A DNA stretch of 12,902 nucleotides from Pseudomonadota bacterium (GTDB taxonomy: Bacteria; Pseudomonadota; Gammaproteobacteria; Pseudomonadales; UBA5518). Each line of letters begins with the position of its first letter. Within the stretch, counting starts at the first letter, position 1. Shown piece after piece: positions 5,005 to 10,766 of the stretch. The notes below the pieces were generated by a model that worked only from the letters and a program-made list of their open reading frames with translations, did not search any database and was not told the DNA's origin. The stretch is taken from assembly GCA_963204845.1 (NCBI GenBank), contig CAUJIL010000092.1, forward strand, positions 1-12,902, written 5' to 3'. The position numbers were made by a program, and so were the translations under genes.

Positions 5005-7638
5005 ATGGGCAAGTCGCTGGTCATCGTGGAGTCGCCCGCAAAGGCGAAGACCATCAACAAGTATCTGGGCCGTGACTTCGTCGTGAAGTCCAGCGTCGGA
5101 CATATCCGCGACCTGCCGGTGAGTGGTTCGGGGAAGGGCGCCGACACCGCCGAGCGCGCGCGCAGCGCCGCGGCCACCCGCAGGATGTCGGAGAAGGAAA
5201 AGGCGAAGCACCGCACCGACAAGGCGCGCGAGCAACTGGTCAAGCGCATGGGGGTCGACCCCGAGCACGGCTGGCGCGCGAACTACGAGATCCTTCCCGG
5301 CAAGGAGAAGGTGGTCGCGGAACTGCGCAAGGCTGCCGCCGGTGCGGATGCGATCTACCTCGCCACCGACCTCGACCGCGAAGGGGAAGCGATCGCGTGG
5401 CATCTGCGCGAGGCGATCGGAGGCCAGCCCGAGAAATACCGCCGCGTGGTGTTCAACGAGATCACGCGCTCGGCGATCCGCGAGGCCTTCGAACATCCCG
5501 GACAGATCGATGGGGCGCGCGTCAATGCGCAGCAGGCGCGCCGTTTCCTCGACCGGGTGGTCGGCTACATGCTGTCGCCGCTGCTGTGGGAAAAGGTCGC
5601 GCGCGGGCTGTCGGCCGGACGCGTGCAGTCGGTGGCAGTGCGGCTGCTCGTGGAGCGTGAGCGCGAGATCCGCGCCTTCGTTCCGGAGGAATTCTGGGAG
5701 GTGCACGCGGAGACGACGACCGCCGCCGGCGAGGCGCTGCGGCTCGAGGTGCGACGCGAGGGCGAGCAGAACTTCCGGCCGGTGAACGGGGAGAACGCCG
5801 AGCGCGCGATCGCGCTGCTGCAGCAGGCACGCTATGTGGTCAAGGCGCGCGAGGACAAGCCGACGCGCAGCCGGCCGGCGCCGCCGTTCATCACCTCGAC
5901 GCTCCAGCAGGCGGCGAGCACCCGGCTCGGCTTCAGCGTGAAGAAGACGATGACGCTGGCGCAGCGGCTCTACGAGGCCGGGTTCATCACGTACATGCGT
6001 ACCGATTCGACGAACCTCAGCGCCGAGGCGGTCGCGGCGTGCCGGGAGTTCATCGCCACCCAGCACGGCGAACGCTACCTTCCGGAGCGGCCGAACGCCT
6101 ATTCGAGCAAGTCGGGCGCGCAGGAGGCGCACGAGGCGATCCGTCCTTCCGACGTGCGGCTGCCGGCGAACGCGCTGAGCGGCATGGAGCGTGACGCGGT
6201 GCGTCTGTACGAACTCGTATGGCACCAGTTCGTCGCCTGCCAGATGGTGCCGGCGGAGTTCCTGAGCACTGCGCTGGAAGTGCAGGCGGGGGACTTCGAG
6301 CTGCGCGCGCGCGGCCGTATCCTGCGCTTCGACGGTTTCCTGCGCGTGCTGCCGCTGGCCGCGCGCAAGGACGAGGACGTGGAGCTGCCGGACGTGAAGG
6401 TCGGTGAGGAACTGCAGTTGCTGCGGCTGCTGCCGAGCCAGCACTTCACCAAGGCGCCGCCGCGCTACACGGAGGCGACGCTGGTGCGCGAGCTGGAGAA
6501 GCGCGGTATCGGCCGGCCGTCGACCTACGCGTCGATCATCTCGACGATCCAGGACCGCGGCTATGCGCGCGTGGAGAGCCGGCGTTTCTACGCGGAGAAG
6601 CTCGGCGACATCGTGACCGACCGCCTGGCCGAGAAGTTCACGAACCTGATGGACTACGGTTTTACCGCGAACATGGAGGAATCCCTCGACCAGATCGCCT
6701 CCGGCGAGCGCGACTGGCTCACGGTGCTCGACGATTTCTACGCCGACTTCTCGGCGCGCGTCGATGCCGCGAAGGCCGGCGATGGCGGCATGCGCGGCAA
6801 CGAGCCGGTCGGGACGTCGATCGCCTGTCCGAAGTGCGGCCGGCCGATGCAGATCCGCACCGGCAGCACCGGCGTGTTCCTGGGGTGCTCGGGCTACGCG
6901 CTGCCTCCGGCCGAGCGCTGCAAGGAGACGATCAACCTCGTGCACGGCGACGAGGTCGTGCACGACGAGGCGGACGAGGACGAGGAAGCCGAATCCAGGG
7001 TGCTGCGCACGCGCCACCGCTGCGCGCGCTGCGGTACCGCAATGGACAGCTACCTCGTCGATGCGCAGCGCAAGCTGCACGTCTGCGGCAACAACCCGGA
7101 TTGCCCCGGCCACGAGATCGAGACCGGACGCTTCAAGCTGAAGGGCTACGAAGGGCCGGTGATTCCGTGCGACAAGTGCGGTTCGGACATGCAACTGAAG
7201 ACCGGTCGCTTCGGCAAGTATTTCGGTTGTACCGCCAGCGACTGTACCAACACGCGCAAGCTGCTGCGCAACGGGCAGCCCGCGCCACCGAAGATGCCGC
7301 CGGTGCCCCTGCCGCACCTGCGTTGCGTGAAGGTCGACGATTTCTACGTGCTGCGTGACGGCGCATCCGGTCTGTTCCTGGCTGCCAGCCGTTTTCCGAA
7401 GAATCGCGAAACGCGCGCGCCGCTGGTCGAGGAACTGCGGTCCGTGCGCGATCAGATCGATCCGAAGCACGCCTACCTGCTCGAGGCGCCGGTGCGCGAC
7501 GATGCAGGCAATCCGGTGCAGGTGCGCTACAGCCGCAAGATGCGCCGCCAGTACGTGATGAGCGAGGCCGACGGCAAGCCCACCGGGTGGCGTGCGTATT
7601 ACCGCGACGGCAAGTGGGCCGTCAGCCGGGACGAGTGA
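5005..7638 (+). CDS. topA: DNA topoisomerase I (type IA)
   Basis: TopA relaxes negatively supercoiled DNA by cutting one strand through a 5'-phosphotyrosine. The 877-residue product compares with 865 in E. coli. The start MGKSLVIVESPAKAKTINKY matches E. coli almost exactly, which fixes the ATG at 5005; the upstream in-frame ATG at 4951 lies in the promoter. The Toprim domain shows E9 and D122-x-D124-x-E126 (ATDLDREGE). The active tyrosine is Y330 in FITYMRTDSTNLS. The C-terminal part carries three four-cysteine zinc ribbons: C608/C611 onward, CARCGTAM with its later pair, and CDKCGSDMQLKTGRFGKYFGC. A cysteine-poor ribbon-like tail ends in RDGKWAVSRDE, as in E. coli. No key residue is missing. 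AGGA stands only two bases before the ATG, an unusually short spacing. It has its own promoter and a small gene 43 bases downstream. Confidence 0.98.
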   Translation: MGKSLVIVESPAKAKTINKYLGRDFVVKSSVGHIRDLPVSGSGKGADTAERARSAAATRRMSEKEKAKHRTDKAREQLVKRMGVDPEHGWRANYEILPGKEKVVAELRKAAAGADAIYLATDLDREGEAIAWHLREAIGGQPEKYRRVVFNEITRSAIREAFEHPGQIDGARVNAQQARRFLDRVVGYMLSPLLWEKVARGLSAGRVQSVAVRLLVEREREIRAFVPEEFWEVHAETTTAAGEALRLEVRREGEQNFRPVNGENAERAIALLQQARYVVKAREDKPTRSRPAPPFITSTLQQAASTRLGFSVKKTMTLAQRLYEAGFITYMRTDSTNLSAEAVAACREFIATQHGERYLPERPNAYSSKSGAQEAHEAIRPSDVRLPANALSGMERDAVRLYELVWHQFVACQMVPAEFLSTALEVQAGDFELRARGRILRFDGFLRVLPLAARKDEDVELPDVKVGEELQLLRLLPSQHFTKAPPRYTEATLVRELEKRGIGRPSTYASIISTIQDRGYARVESRRFYAEKLGDIVTDRLAEKFTNLMDYGFTANMEESLDQIASGERDWLTVLDDFYADFSARVDAAKAGDGGMRGNEPVGTSIACPKCGRPMQIRTGSTGVFLGCSGYALPPAERCKETINLVHGDEVVHDEADEDEEAESRVLRTRHRCARCGTAMDSYLVDAQRKLHVCGNNPDCPGHEIETGRFKLKGYEGPVIPCDKCGSDMQLKTGRFGKYFGCTASDCTNTRKLLRNGQPAPPKMPPVPLPHLRCVKVDDFYVLRDGASGLFLAASRFPKNRETRAPLVEELRSVRDQIDPKHAYLLEAPVRDDAGNPVQVRYSRKMRRQYVMSEADGKPTGWRAYYRDGKWAVSRDE

Positions 7639-7681
7639 TGCCTGGCGGTGTAGACTGGCACGCACGACACGGATACGGGGA

Positions 7682-7939
7682 ATGCCGTTGACAGCCGTTC
7701 TGGAATTCGTCGAGGTCGCTCAGGGCGAGTTCGTGCTCAGGCAGCCGGGCCATGACGGCGAACCGCTGGTGCGCATCCGCTTTTCCGAGGAATCCGCCGC
7801 CTGGCTCGCCGAGGGGCGCCTGCATGTTGCGAAGGCGATGGTCGAGGCGGGCATGCGCGCCGCGGCGGAGCTGTCCGGCGACGAGCCGGAGGTCGAGTTC
7901 GTGGGCCCGCGCGACGAGAGCAGCAGGATCCTGCACTGA
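7682..7939 (+). CDS. Small conserved-looking protein of unknown function downstream of topA
   Basis: I cannot assign a function to this 85-residue protein. It starts TAVLEFVEVAQGEFVLRQPG, continues with VRIRFSEESAAWLAEGRLHVAKAMVEAGMRAAAEL and ends in an acidic stretch (GDEPEVEFVGPRDESS). The pattern suggests two or three N-terminal beta strands followed by a helix. There is no membrane segment, signal or metal site. It lies 43 bases after topA on the same strand, so it may be read from the topA transcript, and it faces lexA across the REP cluster. The start is ambiguous. ATG at 7682 has GGA eight bases upstream, whereas TTG at 7688 has GGGGA at better spacing and would give an 83-residue product. 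P. aeruginosa also has small genes between topA and lexA, which supports a real gene; I cannot confirm homology. Confidence 0.72.
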   Translation: MPLTAVLEFVEVAQGEFVLRQPGHDGEPLVRIRFSEESAAWLAEGRLHVAKAMVEAGMRAAAELSGDEPEVEFVGPRDESSRILH

Positions 7940-7946
7940 GCCGCCC

Positions 7947-8027
7947 GTAGGTTCGGCCTGTGGCCGAACCAATGTCCGGGCACAGCCCGGACCTACGCGG
8001 ACATGTCCGGGCACAGCCCGGATCTAC
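7947..8027. repeat. Cluster of three GTAG-type REP palindromes between convergent genes
   Basis: Three short palindromes share a layout of GTAG head, stem, three-base loop and stem. Unit 1 (7947-7970) is in plus orientation, with a perfect nine-base stem GGTTCGGCC/GGCCGAACC (7950-7958, 7962-7970) and loop TGT. Unit 2 (7972-7996) is inverted, with stem GTCCGGGC/GCCCGGAC (7974-7981, 7985-7992), loop ACA and terminal CTAC. Unit 3 (8003-8027) is also inverted, with stem TCCGGGC/GCCCGGA (8006-8012, 8016-8022) and terminal CTAC. Units 2 and 3 are near-identical; unit 1 has a different stem. GTAG-headed palindromes in opposite orientations are typical of REP elements moved by RAYT (Y1 transposase-like) enzymes. 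Here they fill the space between the convergent 7682 gene and lexA and may act as a two-way terminator or mRNA 3' stabiliser. They lack U-tracts. Confidence 0.85.
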
Positions 8028-8620
8028 GTTCGCAGGATGCCGACGCCGATGCCTTCGAGCGCGAACTCGCGTTCGCGCAGATCGACGCGGATCGGGTCGA
8101 AGTCGGGGTTCTCGGGCAGCAGTTCCAGGCGGTGACGGTCGCGCGTGCGCTTCAGGCGCTTCACGGTGACTTCCTCGTCGATGCGCGCGACCACGATCTG
8201 GCCGTCGCGCGCCTCGGTGGTGCGATGCACGGCCAGCAAATCGCCGTCGAGGATTCCCGCGTCGCGCATGCTCATGCCGGACACGCGCAGGAAGTAGTCC
8301 GCCGCCGGGGAGAAGGTGCGCGGCGGGATCTGCAGGTGCCGCTCGATGTGCTCGGCTGCCAGCAACGGACTGCCGGCCGCGACGCGGCCCACGACCGGGA
8401 TACCGCTCTCGCCGCTCAGGCGGATGCCGCGCGAGGCGCCGGCGGTCATCTCGATGGCGCCCTTGCGCGCCAGCGCGCGCAGGTGCTCCTCCGCGGCGTT
8501 CGCCGAACGGAAGCCGAGTTCGCGGGCGATGTCGGCGCGGGTGGGCGGGTAGCCGGAGTCGTCGATGTACTGCCGTATCAGTTCCAGAACCTGACGCTGG
8601 CGGTCGGTCAGCTGGCTCAT
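8024..8620 (-). CDS. lexA: LexA, SOS repressor
   Basis: LexA represses DNA-damage genes and is inactivated when RecA filaments trigger its self-cleavage. The 198-residue product is close to E. coli's 202. Residues 1-65 are the winged helix-turn-helix (LTDRQRQVLELIRQYI, PPTRADIARELGFRSANAAEEHLRAL). The cleavage site is A82-G83 in GRVAAGSPLLA. The catalytic dyad is S117 (VSGMSMRD) and K154 (EVTVKRLKR), two positions earlier than E. coli S119 and K156. The ATG has GGAGGG seven bases upstream (8629-8634 region), and an SOS box lies 28 bases upstream, so it should be autoregulated. The stop TAG is part of the GTAG head of REP unit 3. No sulA follows it, unlike in pseudomonads. The gene upstream on the same strand ends 77 bases away. 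Confidence 0.98.
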   Translation of the reverse strand: MSQLTDRQRQVLELIRQYIDDSGYPPTRADIARELGFRSANAAEEHLRALARKGAIEMTAGASRGIRLSGESGIPVVGRVAAGSPLLAAEHIERHLQIPPRTFSPAADYFLRVSGMSMRDAGILDGDLLAVHRTTEARDGQIVVARIDEEVTVKRLKRTRDRHRLELLPENPDFDPIRVDLREREFALEGIGVGILRT

Positions 8621-8647
8621 CGCTCAGCCCTCCACGGTGCAAACACA

Positions 8648-8663
8648 CTGTATGTAAGCACAG
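8648..8663 (-). promoter_or_regulatory. SOS box (LexA operator) of lexA
   Basis: On the plus strand the 16 bases read CTGTATGTAAGCACAG, matching the CTG-N10-CAG pattern (consensus CTGTATATATATACAG) with both trinucleotides intact. It ends 28 bases before the lexA ATG. On the minus strand TATACT (8669-8664) abuts the box and could be part of the promoter, but I find no good -35 element at the right distance. Only one box is seen here, whereas E. coli lexA has two. It lies downstream of the 8698-9021 gene's stop, so it should control lexA only. Confidence 0.92.
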
Positions 8664-8697
8664 TATACGGGTGCGTGCAAGCGCGTACGCTCCGGTC

Positions 8698-9021
8698 TCA
8701 CTCGACCCAGTCGTCCTCGGCCCCGAACTCGTCGGGTTCGAGCTGGTTCAGCGCGCCGGACCAGTCTTCCGGATGGATGGGGTCGTCGGGATCCTCGGCG
8801 TCTTCCTGCGCGAGTTCGAAGCCGCTGCGCCAGTCCTCGGGTGGCGCGATGCCGGTGATCGTCAGCTCGGTCCAGGTATCGAGGTCGTATTCCTCGATTT
8901 CGCCGTCGAGGTACTGGATCTCGATGGTCTGCTCGTTCTCGTCGTAGGCGACCACCTCGAAGATACTGCCCTGCTCGGTGTCCTGGTACCAATTGCCGAC
9001 GACTGGTCTGATCGCTTTCAT
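8698..9021 (-). CDS. Small, very acidic protein (DUF6763-like)
   Basis: This 107-residue protein opens MKAIRPVVGNWYQDTEQGSIFEVVAYDENEQ and continues with a strand-rich segment (TIEIQYLDGEIEEYDLDTW). I associate this pattern from memory with DUF6763, a proteobacterial family of unknown function; treat the number as tentative. About 32 residues are Asp or Glu and only three are Lys or Arg, so the protein is extremely acidic. A motif is repeated: PPEDWRSGF and HPEDWSGAL. The first half could be a small beta-barrel and the second half a flexible acidic tail. The chosen ATG (9021-9019) has GAGG eight bases upstream; the longer frame starting at 9060 would add 13 poor residues and overlap a promoter-like element. 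It lies 77 bases upstream of lexA on the same strand and is divergent from the phosphorylase gene. Cytoplasmic; function unknown. Confidence 0.85.
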   Translation of the reverse strand: MKAIRPVVGNWYQDTEQGSIFEVVAYDENEQTIEIQYLDGEIEEYDLDTWTELTITGIAPPEDWRSGFELAQEDAEDPDDPIHPEDWSGALNQLEPDEFGAEDDWVE

Positions 9022-9055
9022 GACCGGGCCCTCTTCGTTGTCTTCGGGCCTGCCC

Positions 9056-9083
9056 AACATACCACTTTCGACTATGCGGTCCA
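9056..9083 (-). promoter_or_regulatory. Weak candidate promoter for the acidic-protein gene
   Basis: On the minus strand TGGACC (9083-9078) and TATGTT (9061-9056) are 16 bases apart, with four of six matches each, about 35 bases before the chosen ATG at 9021. The 101-base divergent gap 9022-9122 must also hold the start signals of the phosphorylase gene. I see no convincing plus-strand promoter there apart from its strong ribosome site. Confidence 0.3.
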
Positions 9084-9107
9084 GCCCGCGGCAGCACCAC
9101 CGGTGAC

Positions 9108-9113
9108 AGGAGG
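9108..9113 (+). promoter_or_regulatory. Strong ribosome binding site for the phosphorylase gene
   Basis: AGGAGG is a full anti-16S match, nine bases before the ATG at 9123. It decides that start codon and is the strongest ribosome site in the window. Confidence 0.85.
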
Positions 9114-9122
9114 ATCAAGTCC

Positions 9123-9881
9123 ATGCAACGCGTCCGCTGCATCGCGGTGATCGGCGGCAGCGCCGCGACGTTGCCGTACGGTTTCGTCGCGAAGGAAGCG
9201 CGCGCACACGCCACGCCGTGGGGCGAGCCGTCGGCCCCGGTGCACAGCGGCCGCCTGCACGGCGTGCCGGCCCTTTATCTGGCGCGCCACGGTGAGCCGC
9301 ACACGATCGCTCCGCACCGCATCAACTACCGCGCGAACCTGCGCGCGCTGGCCGATCTCGGTGCCAGTCACGTGGTGGCGCTGAACACGGTCGGCGGGAT
9401 CGCCGACGCCGCGGCGCCCGGTACGCTGTGGATTCCCGACCAGCTGATCGACTACACATCGGGGCGCGAGGGCAGCTATCACGACGGCGTGCTGCTGCCG
9501 CTCGACCACGTCGAGTTCGCCGAGCCCTTCGATGAGGGGATGCGGGAGGTGCTGCTCGCGGCGGCCGAGGGCGCCGGTGTGCCGGTGCAGGCGCACGGGG
9601 TCTACGGCTGCACGCAGGGGCCGCGCCTGGAAACCGCCGCCGAGATCGAACGCCTGCGGCGCGACGGTTGCGATCTGGTCGGGATGACGGCGATGCCGGA
9701 GGCCGCGCTCGCGCGCGAGTTGGGGCTGCGCTACGCGATGCTCGCAATGGTGGTGAACCGCGCGGCGGGACGCTCGGCCGAGCCGATCACGATGGCGAGC
9801 GTGCGCGCGCAGTCCGCGCTCTGTCTGGAGCAGGCGTTCGGCGTGCTGGATCGGCTGGCCGCGCTAGCCGCCGCCGGCTGA
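9123..9881 (+). CDS. S-methyl-5'-thioinosine phosphorylase (MTAP/PNP family)
   Basis: This enzyme of the MTAP/purine nucleoside phosphorylase family probably splits methylthioinosine with phosphate to hypoxanthine and methylthioribose-1-phosphate. That step belongs to cytoplasmic purine and methionine salvage. The 252 residues show the phosphate loop VIGGS (S13), the family segments LARHGEPHTIAPHRINYRANLRAL and CTQGPRLETAAEIERLR, and the substrate-site GMTAMPEA. Where human MTAP has aspartates for adenine (D220, D222 in a DYD motif), this protein has VVN212RAAG. Asn there is the purine nucleoside phosphorylase solution for 6-oxopurines, so methylthioinosine fits better than methylthioadenosine. 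P. aeruginosa PA3004, a characterised MTIP, sits in the same neighbourhood next to csiV and mfd. Its upstream partner, an MTA deaminase, is not in the window. The last 18 bases overlap convergent csiV. Confidence 0.92.
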   Translation: MQRVRCIAVIGGSAATLPYGFVAKEARAHATPWGEPSAPVHSGRLHGVPALYLARHGEPHTIAPHRINYRANLRALADLGASHVVALNTVGGIADAAAPGTLWIPDQLIDYTSGREGSYHDGVLLPLDHVEFAEPFDEGMREVLLAAAEGAGVPVQAHGVYGCTQGPRLETAAEIERLRRDGCDLVGMTAMPEAALARELGLRYAMLAMVVNRAAGRSAEPITMASVRAQSALCLEQAFGVLDRLAALAAAG

Positions 9882-10766
9882 GTCCGGCGCCGCCGGCGTC
9901 GGTTCGGCTGACGCAGCGCCCTGTGCCGCGGGATCGAACGGGATCGCGCTGAGCAGCACGCCGAACAGTGGGTGGTCGAGGTAGTGCAGTTCACCCGGAG
10001 CGAGCCGGCGGCTGCCGTTCAGGGTCACGCTGCGCGCGGCGCGCGCGGGCTCGATCGTGATCGCAGGCTCCAATGGCGCGAAGGCGAGCGATGCGTCAGC
10101 GGGCGAGTTGTGCGGGGTGCCGGTGAGCGGCACCGCCGGCAGCACCACGCCCGTCGGCGGTTTGCCTTCCACGACCTGCGGTGGCGCAAAATCGTTCAGC
10201 CACAGCCCGAGCGTCGCCTCGACCGCGTCGCTGCCGCCGATCGTCAGGCTGCCTTCCAGTTCGTGGTGCTCGCCGTGTTGCGCGCCGCCGGTGAGCAGCA
10301 GGTGGGTGACGGATCCGTCAGGCGCGGGCTGGCGCCATGCCAGATGCCGCAGCAACCGGTAGTTCGGCGATTCGCCGATGCGTGCCGCCGCGTCCACCAG
10401 CAGCTGCTGCGAGGCATCGAGCAGCCGGAACGGAACCGGTTCGGTGGGCGCGGACGCATCCGGCAACGACACCACGGGCGCCGCCGTGGCGCCCGCCGAC
10501 GGATCGTCGAACGCGAACAGCGGTTCAGGGTAGGACAGCACCGGATCTTCCGGCCAGCGTTCGTTGCCCGCGCTGCTGGTATCCAGGTGGCGGAACACGA
10601 TCACCTCTACCTGCACCCACGGCGCGGGCGCCGCCACCTCGGGGCCGGCCGGCGCCGGCGCTGTGGTGTCGGCAGGATCCGCGACGAGCGGCTGCGCGCG
10701 CAGTGGCAGCGCGGCCGTGGCGAGCAGCAGCACGGCGAGCAGCGCGGAGGCGCGTTGCAGTATCAC
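9864..10766 (-). CDS. csiV: CsiV family envelope protein
   Basis: This 300-residue exported protein matches the CsiV family. In Vibrio cholerae, CsiV is a periplasmic protein needed for cell shape and peptidoglycan synthesis in the presence of D-amino acids, acting through LpoA (established there, not shown here). The start MILQRASALLAVLLLATAALPLRA is a clear signal peptide, probably cut after LRA. A Pro/Ala/Thr-rich linker follows, then PWVQVEVIVFRH, the family's opening motif. The C-terminal hallmark is GELHYLDHPLFGVLLSAIPFD, followed by a Pro/Ala-rich tail of about 20 residues. The start is GTG at 10766, with AAAGGAG nine bases upstream (10782-10776); the GTG overlaps the mfd stop as GTGA, so translation is coupled to mfd. 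The open frame extends far upstream, but that part is the mfd shadow. Its 3' end overlaps the convergent phosphorylase gene by 18 bases. Confidence 0.9.
   Translation of the reverse strand: MILQRASALLAVLLLATAALPLRAQPLVADPADTTAPAPAGPEVAAPAPWVQVEVIVFRHLDTSSAGNERWPEDPVLSYPEPLFAFDDPSAGATAAPVVSLPDASAPTEPVPFRLLDASQQLLVDAAARIGESPNYRLLRHLAWRQPAPDGSVTHLLLTGGAQHGEHHELEGSLTIGGSDAVEATLGLWLNDFAPPQVVEGKPPTGVVLPAVPLTGTPHNSPADASLAFAPLEPAITIEPARAARSVTLNGSRRLAPGELHYLDHPLFGVLLSAIPFDPAAQGAASAEPTPAAPDSAGGG

Noticed and set aside
4966..7665. An 899-codon open frame on the minus strand across the whole of topA
   Set aside because: It mirrors topA codons in high-GC DNA. The product is His/Arg/Leu-rich low-quality sequence with no recognisable motif, and topA on the other strand is certain.
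7947..8027. CRISPR array or riboswitch reading of the repeats
   Set aside because: There are only three units with no equal spacers, each is a self-contained palindrome, and they lie between gene 3' ends. REP elements explain them better.
8648..8663. SOS control of the acidic-protein gene
   Set aside because: The box lies after that gene's stop on the minus strand, so it can control lexA only. I found no second CTG-N10-CAG box upstream of that gene.
9022..9060. Longer start of the acidic protein gene (MLGRPEDNEEGP...)
   Set aside because: The inner ATG has a good ribosome site, and family-like sequence starts at MKAIRPVVGNW. The longer start overlaps a promoter-like element.
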